Below, piece after piece: positions 1-5,450 of a stretch of DNA of 7,050 nucleotides. The notes beneath the pieces are model-generated. The model had not been told where the DNA came from. It was given only the letters and a program-made list of their open reading frames with translations, and did no database searches. Made by a program: the position numbers and the translations under genes. The DNA is from Deltaproteobacteria bacterium (lineage in GTDB: Bacteria; UBA10199; DSSB01): assembly GCA_020440745.1 (NCBI GenBank), contig JAGRNM010000068.1, positions 1 through 7,050 on the forward strand. Direction: 5' to 3'. Numbering within the stretch: position 1 is the stretch's first letter; every line of letters begins with the position of its first letter.

Positions 1-1
1 G

Positions 2-823
2 ACCCAGACGGTAGAAGACGCCGCGATTTTATTAAAAGCCATTGCTGGCTACGATCCTAAGGATTCTACAAGCGTCCAGGCACCTGTACCTGATTACGAA
101 GCCAGCTTAAAAACAGAAGCCAAAGGACTTAAGATTGGGGTCCCTCAAGAATATTTTGGAGAGGGTCTGGATCCAGAAGTCCGTCAGGCTATTGAAAAGG
201 CACTCGATCAGTATCGAAAGCTGGGAGCAGAGATTAAAGAGATCAGCCTACCCCATACCGAGTACGGGGTACCCACTTATTATATTTTGGCCCCGGCTGA
301 AGCTAGCAGCAACCTCGCCCGTTATGACGGCGTCCGTTATGGTTACCGCAGCCAAGAATCTAAAGACCTCCTAGAAATGTACCAAAAAACCAGAGCTCAG
401 GGCTTTGGTCCTGAAGTTAAAAGACGAATCATGCTTGGCACCTATGTTTTAAGCGCCGGATACTATGATGCCTATTACCTTAAAGCACAAAAGGTGCGCA
501 CTCTCATCAGGCAGGACTTTGACCAAGCCTTTCAAAAAGTCGATGTTATCCTAAGCCCTACAAGCCCCACCGCCGCCTTTAAATTAGGGGAAAAAACCAC
601 CGATCCTCTGCAAATGTATTTAAGTGATATTTACACGATTAATGTTAATCTAGCTGGGCTTCCGGGCATGAGCTTGCCCTGTGGTTTGACTCAAGAGGGG
701 CTCCCTATTGGCCTACAATTAATTGGCAAGTATTTTAAAGAAGAAGAACTATTAAAAGCAGCTTATGCCTACGAACAAGCTACCGACTGGCATTTGAAAA
801 GGCCGTTGTTAGTTGATGATTGA
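2..823 (+). CDS. gatA: Asp/Glu-tRNA amidotransferase subunit A, C-terminal part (5' end outside window)
   Basis: GatA is the amidase subunit of GatCAB. It releases ammonia from glutamine (or asparagine) for conversion of misacylated Glu-tRNA(Gln) or Asp-tRNA(Asn) to the amide form in the cytoplasm. The frame is open from base 2 and gives 273 residues before TGA, followed at once by an in-frame TAG (824-826), a tandem stop. Family signatures seen are LAPAEASSNLARYDG (287-331), the segment around DVILSPTSPT, and near the end NLAGLPGMSLPCG followed by LPIGLQLIGKYF. The Ser-cisSer-Lys catalytic triad of amidase-signature enzymes lies in the missing N-terminal part, so activity cannot be judged here; GatA is usually about 480-490 residues, so slightly more than half is present. 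The first ATG in this frame is internal, so no start is called. gatB follows after 72 bp, the usual gene order. No frameshift is seen. Identification is firm. Confidence 0.97.
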   Translation, partial: TQTVEDAAILLKAIAGYDPKDSTSVQAPVPDYEASLKTEAKGLKIGVPQEYFGEGLDPEVRQAIEKALDQYRKLGAEIKEISLPHTEYGVPTYYILAPAEASSNLARYDGVRYGYRSQESKDLLEMYQKTRAQGFGPEVKRRIMLGTYVLSAGYYDAYYLKAQKVRTLIRQDFDQAFQKVDVILSPTSPTAAFKLGEKTTDPLQMYLSDIYTINVNLAGLPGMSLPCGLTQEGLPIGLQLIGKYFKEEELLKAAYAYEQATDWHLKRPLLVDD

Positions 824-855
824 TAGTTATTCGTAGGGGGCTTAAATTTACCCGT

Positions 856-861
856 GAAGGA
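856..861 (+). promoter_or_regulatory. Shine-Dalgarno-like GAAGGA displaced from the gatB start
   Basis: GAAGGA is the only purine-rich SD-like string between gatA and gatB, but it ends 34 nt before the gatB ATG, too far for normal use. Between them sit four tandem 7-mers (864-891). Without those 28 bp the spacer would be CTAATC, 6 nt, which is near optimal. The inference is that this was the original gatB ribosome binding site and that the repeat pushed it away. Whether it still works is not visible from sequence. Confidence 0.35.
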
Positions 862-863
862 CT

Positions 864-891
864 AACAACAAACAACAAACAACGAACAACA
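864..891 (+). repeat. Tandem heptanucleotide repeat, 4 x AACAACA, in the gatB leader
   Basis: Four head-to-tail copies of AACAACA occupy 864-870, 871-877, 878-884 and 885-891; only the third differs (last A is G). The array ends 4 nt before the gatB ATG. It holds only A and C apart from that G, so the mRNA here should be largely unstructured. Short heptamer tandem arrays are known as intergenic repeats in some bacteria, for example the STRR repeats of heterocyst-forming cyanobacteria. The copy number could vary by slippage, which would change leader length without touching the coding frame. Confidence 0.85.
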
Positions 892-895
892 AATC

Positions 896-2332
896 ATGAG
901 TGATTTTGAAATTGTCATTGGACTAGAAGTCCACGCCCAACTCAAAACTAAATCCAAATTATTTAGTCGAGCCAGCACTACCTTTGGGCAAGAACCCAAT
1001 CAAAATACCGATCCGGTTACCTTGGCTCTTCCTGGTGTCTTACCGGTTTTAAATCGTGAGGCTATCCATTATGCCATTAAAGCAGGCCTAGCTACTAACT
1101 GTAAGATTGCTAATAAATCAGTCTTTGCCCGCAAAAATTATTTTTATCCTGACCTGCCCAAGGGCTACCAAATCAGTCAGTACGAATTGCCCCTTTGCGA
1201 ACATGGACACCTGGACATTAAAGTCGAAGGCCAAACAAAACGCATTGGTATTACCCGCATCCATGTAGAAGAAGATGCTGGCAAACTCCTTCATGACCAT
1301 GGTGATCCTCGACACTCCCACGTGGACCTAAACCGTGCTGGGGTTCCACTCATTGAAACAGTAAGCGAACCCGATATGCGTAGTATCGAAGAAGCCAGTG
1401 CCTATTTAAAAAGGCTTCGTGATATCTTTGTGTACTTAGATGTCTGTGACGGCAATATGGAAGAAGGCAGCTTCCGTTGCGACGCCAATGTCAGCATTCG
1501 TCCCAGAGGACAGGAAAAATTTGGCACCAGGGTAGAACTTAAAAATATGAATAGCTTCCGCAATGTGGAAAGGGCCATCGCTTACGAAGTCAAACGCCAA
1601 GAAGCCTTAATCCTGGATGGCGGTGAAGTAGTGCAAGAGACCCGTCTTTGGGATACAGACCAAGGTGTGACCCGCGCTATGCGCAGTAAAGAAGAAGCCA
1701 ATGACTATCGTTATTTTCCCGATCCTGACCTACTACCACTGATTGTAGATAAGGCTTGGATCGACCAATTAAAGACCGAACAACCCGAACTAGCCCACGA
1801 AAAGAGCCTACGTTTTCAACAAGACTATCAATTGCCCGAATACGATGCTGATGTGCTCACCTCTGAAAAAGCTGTGGCCGAACATTGGGAAACTTGTGTC
1901 AAACAAAGCCCCAAAACCGAGCCTAAGAAAATCAGCAACCTTTATATGACCCACTTATTAAAGCTACAAAAAGATATTCCTGAAGCTTTAGAGCGCATCA
2001 CTCCCGAGGTAGCTAGCGACCTACTGAATCGGGTCGCTCAAGGCGAACTAAGCCTTAACATGGCTAAAGAAGTTTTAGACGAAGTCGCTGCTAAAAATGA
2101 AAGCGTAGAAGAAATTATCCAAGCCAAAGGCTTTAAACAAGTTAGCGACACGGGAACCTTAGAAAAAATCATCGACGAAATTTTAGCTAAAAACCCCGAC
2201 AATGTGGCAGCTTATAAAAGCGGCAAAGACAAACTTTTTGGCTTCTTCGTGGGACAAACAATGAAAGCCTTAGGTGGCAAGGCTAACCCGCAAGTAGTCA
2301 ATGAATTATTAAAGAAGAAATTAAACACTTAA
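896..2332 (+). CDS. gatB: Asp/Glu-tRNA(Asn/Gln) amidotransferase subunit B
   Basis: GatB binds the misacylated tRNA, activates the side-chain carboxylate with ATP and receives ammonia from GatA through the GatCAB channel. The product is 478 residues, close to the usual 475-480. Seen in order: GLEVHAQL (9-16), FARKNYFYPDLPKGYQ (77-92), HVEEDAGK (123-130), DLNRAGVPLIE (144-154), GNMEEGSFRCDANVS (186-200) and YRYFPDPDL (271-279), which build the kinase-like core. A helical YqeY-type tRNA-binding tail follows (about 330-478) and contains GFFVGQTMKALGGKANP. The ATG at 896 is the only usable start: upstream in-frame codons run into TAA at 863 with no start codon between, and the protein begins with the expected FEIVIGLEVH. 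There is no Shine-Dalgarno at normal distance; the leader is a heptamer repeat. Cotranscription with gatA is likely. Identification is firm. Confidence 0.98.
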   Translation: MSDFEIVIGLEVHAQLKTKSKLFSRASTTFGQEPNQNTDPVTLALPGVLPVLNREAIHYAIKAGLATNCKIANKSVFARKNYFYPDLPKGYQISQYELPLCEHGHLDIKVEGQTKRIGITRIHVEEDAGKLLHDHGDPRHSHVDLNRAGVPLIETVSEPDMRSIEEASAYLKRLRDIFVYLDVCDGNMEEGSFRCDANVSIRPRGQEKFGTRVELKNMNSFRNVERAIAYEVKRQEALILDGGEVVQETRLWDTDQGVTRAMRSKEEANDYRYFPDPDLLPLIVDKAWIDQLKTEQPELAHEKSLRFQQDYQLPEYDADVLTSEKAVAEHWETCVKQSPKTEPKKISNLYMTHLLKLQKDIPEALERITPEVASDLLNRVAQGELSLNMAKEVLDEVAAKNESVEEIIQAKGFKQVSDTGTLEKIIDEILAKNPDNVAAYKSGKDKLFGFFVGQTMKALGGKANPQVVNELLKKKLNT

Positions 2333-2350
2333 AGAATTTAAACTAATCAT

Positions 2351-2474
2351 TCCCCTCTTCCTCTGAGGAGGGGTGCCCTTTAGGGCGGGGTGGTTCCAGA
2401 ACTAGTAGCTCATACCAGTTTAATGCCCAAAACCCCTCCCCCTTCGGGGACCTCCCCTTGCTTAAGGGGAGGAG
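2351..2474. repeat. GC-rich multi-hairpin palindromic element (REP- or MITE-like) between gatB and mtnA
   Basis: This fills most of the 166-bp gatB-mtnA gap and differs sharply from its AT-rich flanks. Seen left to right: an imperfect hairpin of CCCCT with AGGGG plus an inner CCTC/GAGG (2352-2374); GCCCT-TT-AGGGC (2375-2386); GGGGTGGTT (2387-2395); a central unpaired stretch (about 2396-2428); ACCCC (2432-2436), which can pair with GGGGT at 2387-2391; CCCC-TTC-GGGG (2439-2449); and a perfect 9-bp stem (2451-2472). By eye the left half (2351-2395) resembles the reverse complement of the right half (2429-2474), so the unit looks like two inverted copies of an approximately 45-bp hairpin module. 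No ORF or transposase is present. Similar GC-rich palindromes are common dispersed repeats in bacteria; whether this one recurs in its genome cannot be seen here. Confidence 0.75.
2451..2472. other. Perfect 9-bp hairpin at the right end of the palindromic element
   Basis: CCTCCCCTT (2451-2459) and AAGGGGAGG (2464-2472) are exact reverse complements around the loop GCTT. In plus-strand RNA it is followed by AGATAAAATT, not by a U tract, so it is not a standard intrinsic terminator for gatB. It could block 3' exonucleases or attenuate transcription. Its 3' arm holds GGGGAGG, the nearest purine-rich string before mtnA, so folding would also hide that string. Confidence 0.6.
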
Positions 2475-2498
2475 ATAAAATTAAAAAAATAAATAAAC

Positions 2499-3530
2499 AT
2501 GAACTTCTACACCCTAAAATGGCAAGACGGCACGGTCCTCATGATGGATCAGCGTAAGCTTCCTACCCAAGAAATTTATAACACCTACACCCGCATCGAA
2601 GAAGTGGCGGAGGCGATTAAAACTATGGTGGTACGCGGTGCACCCGCCATTGGTGTGGCTGGTGCCTTTGGTATGGCTTTGGCCGCGCAAAACTCCCAAG
2701 CTGGGTCTTTAGAAACTTTCCGTCAGGAAATGGACCAAGCAGCAGACTTATTAATTAGCCAAAGACCTACTGCTGTTAATCTTCCTTGGGCGGTAAGAAG
2801 AGTTCAAAACTTACTCAATCAGAATAATAGCTTAGAAGTTTTAAAAGAAAACATTCTTTCAGAAGCCTTAAACATCTTTGAAGAAGACGTGGCTATGTGT
2901 GAAGCCATGGGCAAACACGGCGCCCAACTAATTGAAGAAGGCAAGACCTACCTAACCCATTGCAATGCCGGAGCGCTTGCTACTGCTGGACAAGGCACTG
3001 CTTTGAGTGTTTTTTATGAAGCTGCCAAAGAAGGAAAAAAATTCTCCGTCATTGCTTCCGAAACCAGACCTTTTTTACAAGGAGCTCGCCTCACCGCCTG
3101 GGAATTAGAAAAAAATGGCATCGACGTAACCCTCATCACAGACAACATGGTGGCCCATTTAATGAAACTAGGCAAAATCCACGGCGTGGTTACAGGCAGC
3201 GACCGGATTGCTGCCAATGGAGATGTAGCCAATAAGATCGGGACCTATGGCGCTGCTCTCTTAGCCAAAGCCCATAAGATTCCTTTTTATGTGGTAGCTC
3301 CCTATTCCACTGTCGATTTTGAAACGCCCAATGGAGAAGCCATCCCCATTGAAGAAAGACCTAGGGAAGAAGTGATCCAGTTTTTTGGCACAGCTTCGGC
3401 ACCAGAAAGCATCCGAGTACTTAACCCTGCCTTTGACGTAACTCCCGCGGAACTTATAAAAGCGATTGTCACGGAACGCGGGATCGTGCATGCTCCTTAT
3501 AAGATAAACTTAGCTCAACAATTAAAATAG
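2499..3530 (+). CDS. mtnA: S-methyl-5-thioribose-1-phosphate isomerase
   Basis: MtnA converts the aldose methylthioribose-1-phosphate to the ketose methylthioribulose-1-phosphate in methionine salvage (or in MTA shunts), in the cytoplasm; it belongs to the eIF2B-alpha-like family. The product is 343 residues, the usual length. Seen: DQRKLP (17-22), VVRGAPAIGVAGAFG (44-58), RPTAVNLPWAVRR (89-101), THCNAGALATAGQGTAL (153-169) with catalytic Cys155, SETRPFLQGARLTAWEL (187-203), and TGSDRIAANGDVANKIGT (232-249) with catalytic Asp235. Both active-site residues of the family are therefore kept. ATG 2499 is the first start after an in-frame TAA at 2490, and the N terminus aligns with typical MtnA starts. 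No Shine-Dalgarno lies at normal distance: the leader is A/T-rich and GGGGAGGAG ends 24 nt upstream, inside the palindromic element. ilvE follows after 10 bp. No other salvage gene is visible. Confidence 0.96.
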   Translation: MNFYTLKWQDGTVLMMDQRKLPTQEIYNTYTRIEEVAEAIKTMVVRGAPAIGVAGAFGMALAAQNSQAGSLETFRQEMDQAADLLISQRPTAVNLPWAVRRVQNLLNQNNSLEVLKENILSEALNIFEEDVAMCEAMGKHGAQLIEEGKTYLTHCNAGALATAGQGTALSVFYEAAKEGKKFSVIASETRPFLQGARLTAWELEKNGIDVTLITDNMVAHLMKLGKIHGVVTGSDRIAANGDVANKIGTYGAALLAKAHKIPFYVVAPYSTVDFETPNGEAIPIEERPREEVIQFFGTASAPESIRVLNPAFDVTPAELIKAIVTERGIVHAPYKINLAQQLK

Positions 3531-3532
3531 GA
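3528..3532 (+). promoter_or_regulatory. ilvE ribosome binding site overlapping the mtnA stop codon
   Basis: TAGGA contains the mtnA stop TAG and a core AGGA, followed by the 8-nt spacer CTCCCCAC and the ilvE ATG. The overlap implies that ribosomes ending mtnA can restart on ilvE (translational coupling), and it supports both the mtnA end and the ilvE start. Confidence 0.65.
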
Positions 3533-3540
3533 CTCCCCAC

Positions 3541-4458
3541 ATGGTACAAAAAGTAGAAAAAATCTGGCTGGATGGAAAAATGATCCCTTGGGATGAGGCC
3601 CAGGTTCATGTACTCACCCACACTTTGCATTATGGATTGGGTGTTTTTGAAGGCATCCGTTGCTATGAGGGAGAAAAAGGTAAAAGCGCTATTTTTCGTC
3701 TAAAAGAACACATCGACCGTCTTTATGACAGCGCCCATATTCTCTTAATGAAAATTCCTTTTAGCAAAGAAGAACTCACTGAGGCTTGCTTAGAGATTTT
3801 TCGAGTCAATGGGCTCAAGAGTGGTTACTTACGTCCCTTGGTTTTTATTGGTGACGGCGCCATGGGGCTACACGCTACCGACAACCCCATCCGGGTGGCC
3901 ATTATCGCCTGGCCCTGGGGCACTTATTTAGGGGATGAAGGCGTCAAAAATGGTATTCGCTGCAAAGTATCCAGCTATACTCGCCACCACGTTAACATCA
4001 CTATGACCAAGTCCAAGGCCGTAGCCAATTACGTCAACTCTATCTTAGCCAAACGGGAAGCCGTCCTCGCTGGTTATGACGAAACTGTCATGCTAGACCC
4101 CGAAGGCTACGTAAGTGAAGCCAGCGGAGAAAATTTATTCTTTGTCAGAAAAGGAAAACTTTTTACCCCTCCCACCACTAGCGCCCTAGAAGGTATTACT
4201 AGGGAAACAGTGATTCAACTCTTGGCAGATCGCAAGCTTAAGGTAGAAGAAAAATTAATTAGTCGGGATGAACTCTATGTAGCTGATGAAATTTTCTTAA
4301 CCGGCACCGCTGCCGAAATTGCCCCTGTAAGAGAGCTAGACAACCGAGTGATTGGCTCAGGCAAACCCGGAGCTATCACTCAGCAAGTGCAAAAAGATTA
4401 TTTTGATCTGGTGAAAGGCAAATTAGGCCGCTACGACGAATGGCTAAGCCATTTATAA
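3541..4458 (+). CDS. ilvE: Branched-chain amino acid aminotransferase (class IV, PLP)
   Basis: This enzyme transfers the amino group between glutamate and the 2-keto acids of valine, leucine and isoleucine. It is a cytoplasmic PLP enzyme of fold type IV. The product is 305 residues, the expected length for the bacterial IlvE group. Seen: KIWLDGKMIPWDEAQVHVL (7-25), HYGLGVFEGIRCY (30-42), FRLKEHIDRLYDSA (52-65), SGYLRPLVFIG (94-104), TKSKAVANYVNS (156-167) with the PLP lysine at K159, GYVSEASGENLFFV (189-202), TPPTTSALEGITRETV (209-224) and EIFLTGTAAEIAPV (250-263). This pattern fits IlvE better than D-amino-acid transaminase or aminodeoxychorismate lyase. The start is supported by AGGA 8 nt upstream. 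It sits 10 bp after mtnA, so a side role as the keto-methylthiobutyrate aminotransferase of methionine salvage is possible but inferred. Confidence 0.95.
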   Translation: MVQKVEKIWLDGKMIPWDEAQVHVLTHTLHYGLGVFEGIRCYEGEKGKSAIFRLKEHIDRLYDSAHILLMKIPFSKEELTEACLEIFRVNGLKSGYLRPLVFIGDGAMGLHATDNPIRVAIIAWPWGTYLGDEGVKNGIRCKVSSYTRHHVNITMTKSKAVANYVNSILAKREAVLAGYDETVMLDPEGYVSEASGENLFFVRKGKLFTPPTTSALEGITRETVIQLLADRKLKVEEKLISRDELYVADEIFLTGTAAEIAPVRELDNRVIGSGKPGAITQQVQKDYFDLVKGKLGRYDEWLSHL

Positions 4459-4473
4459 GAGCTATTTAAAAGC

Positions 4474-4905
4474 TTAGTGCTTTTTCTTAAGCTCCTCATA
4501 GCCTCCGCCATTAACCACATGGGAGTAACCTAGTTTTTCTAACTCTTCTTTTGCTAGACCCGCTCGTCTGCCGCTACCACAATAAAGCAAAATTTCTTCC
4601 CCTTTATCCTTGGTGATCGAGTCTATTTTTTTACCAATTTCAGTATGGGGGATATTAAGAGCCCCCTCTAAGTGACCCGCTTCGTATTCCTGGGCACTTC
4701 TCACATCAATAATGAGCTTCTTTTGCTTTTTAGAAGAAGCCTCACTTTGCCCTTTGTCCGAAGAAGCCTGAGCTAACAAAAGTCCAGAAGAATGACTTGA
4801 GTCTCCCACAGGACTCTTTTGGTGATCTCCCTCGCCACAAGCTAAGACCGAAGTGACACTACAAAAAATAAAAACACTTAATATGAAGCTTAAAAATTTT
4901 TTCAT
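4474..4905 (-). CDS. Exported single-domain rhodanese-like sulfurtransferase (PspE-like), possible lipoprotein
   Basis: Rhodaneses carry sulfane sulfur on an active-site cysteine and pass it to thiophilic acceptors. The product is 143 residues. Residues 1-22 form an export signal (KK, then the hydrophobic FLSFILSVFIFCSVTSV) ending in VLAC, which fits a lipobox with Cys23 as the lipidated residue, though plain signal-peptidase-I cleavage cannot be excluded. Residues 24-63 are a low-complexity Ser/Lys/Gly linker, and 64-143 are the rhodanese domain: LIIDVRSAQEYEAGHLEGA (64-82), LNIPHTEIGKKI (83-94), active loop CGSGRRAG with catalytic Cys109 (C-x4-R), and VVNGGGYEEL near the end. The layout matches periplasmic PspE-type enzymes better than cytoplasmic GlpE. 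The start has a strong ribosome binding site. It is the last gene of the minus-strand run, 18 bp after the cytochrome. The physiological sulfur donor is unknown. Confidence 0.92.
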   Translation of the reverse strand: MKKFLSFILSVFIFCSVTSVLACGEGDHQKSPVGDSSHSSGLLLAQASSDKGQSEASSKKQKKLIIDVRSAQEYEAGHLEGALNIPHTEIGKKIDSITKDKGEEILLYCGSGRRAGLAKEELEKLGYSHVVNGGGYEELKKKH

Positions 4906-4910
4906 GTTAA

Positions 4911-4919
4911 CTTCCTCCC
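4911..4919 (-). promoter_or_regulatory. Strong ribosome binding site of the rhodanese gene
   Basis: On the minus strand GGGAGGAAG is followed by TTAAC and the ATG; the GGAGG core is 8 nt from the start codon. It fixes the start at 4905. It lies in the 18-bp gap after the cytochrome stop, as expected within an operon. Confidence 0.8.
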
Positions 4920-4923
4920 AAAA

Positions 4924-5439
4924 TTAATCCTGCTGACTCCCACCTTGGAAAAGTTTAACAGTTTTTTCATGATTAGGCTGAGTCAAAAAATTCTCAGGTC
5001 GATATAGGGCATGACAACTAAAACAAGTATTGGTCATTTTGTTAAAAGCGTCAAAAACCTTAGGATTCTTTTTGATCTGATAGCCCTTGACCGTCCTAAG
5101 ATCCGATTCTAACTGACCAAAAAAAGCATCGTAATTCTTAAACTCCTTAATCGATCTAATCTCTTTTAAGGTATCTTCCATTTCTTTAAAGGCAATCCCT
5201 AAAGTATCCCAATCCACTCCCTCGCCGCTTTTTAAAGCACTCTCATCAATTTGCACACTGGCAAAGAGCCCTCCTAGTTTGCCCATATATCCTCTTAGTT
5301 TGACTTGAACAGCCTTAGGCATCTCCCCTTTTCCTTTTAATTGACTGGGTGGTAAGGCGAATAAAGAAGTACTAAGAAAAAAAGCAACTAATACCAAAGG
5401 TAAGAAAATAATTTTTAGAAGCGTTTGGTTTGATTTCAT
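4924..5439 (-). CDS. Periplasmic monoheme cytochrome c, c'/c556-like
   Basis: A 171-residue secreted protein with one heme c site close to the C terminus. Residues 1-29 form a Sec signal peptide (positive start, hydrophobic 7-27, likely cleavage after LFA at 29). The only heme-binding motif is CFSCH (139-143), preceded by FNKMTNT. A mostly helical region (about 40-135) comes before it. A C-terminal CxxCH after a helical bundle is the hallmark of the cytochrome c'/c556 family. In c556-type members a methionine on the first helix is the sixth heme ligand; Met52 in RGYMGKLGG, or Met40, is a candidate. If no side chain ligates, the heme would be five-coordinate as in cytochrome c', which binds NO and CO. 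The protein would act in the periplasm as an electron carrier or gas binder. It starts 11 bp after the ferredoxin-MBL stop, with AGGAGG in the gap. Family call is good; exact function unknown. Confidence 0.88.
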   Translation of the reverse strand: MKSNQTLLKIIFLPLVLVAFFLSTSLFALPPSQLKGKGEMPKAVQVKLRGYMGKLGGLFASVQIDESALKSGEGVDWDTLGIAFKEMEDTLKEIRSIKEFKNYDAFFGQLESDLRTVKGYQIKKNPKVFDAFNKMTNTCFSCHALYRPENFLTQPNHEKTVKLFQGGSQQD

Positions 5440-5443
5440 AAAT

Positions 5444-5449
5444 CCTCCT
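5444..5449 (-). promoter_or_regulatory. Consensus ribosome binding site of the cytochrome gene
   Basis: AGGAGG on the minus strand lies in the 11-nt gap between the TAA of the upstream ferredoxin-MBL gene (5451-5453) and the cytochrome ATG, with a short spacer ATTT. It confirms the start at 5439 and supports cotranscription of the two genes. Confidence 0.82.
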
Positions 5450-5450
5450 A

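Noticed and set aside
135..374. 79-codon plus-strand ORF within the gatA region
   Set aside because: It lies in another frame over clear GatA coding sequence (frame beginning at base 2) and resembles no known protein; it is a shadow of gatA.
834..855. Possible half palindrome TAGGGGGCTTAAATTTACCC after gatA
   Set aside because: GGG and CCC flank an A/T-rich centre, but the arms are too short and imperfect for a hairpin or terminator, and no U tract follows. It might be a decayed repeat, but that cannot be supported from one copy.
1118..1321. Minus-strand ORF inside gatB, and similar antisense ORFs inside mtnA (2514-2699, 3014-3232, 3261-3491)
   Set aside because: All lie wholly within strongly conserved genes on the opposite strand and show no recognisable domains.
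2458..2486. Possible sigma-70 promoter before mtnA (TTGCTT with TAAAAT or TTAAAA)
   Set aside because: TTGCTT is the hairpin loop region, and the spacing to TAAAAT is only 12 bp; at 17 bp the -10 would be TTAAAA, a poor match. Not enough to call a promoter.
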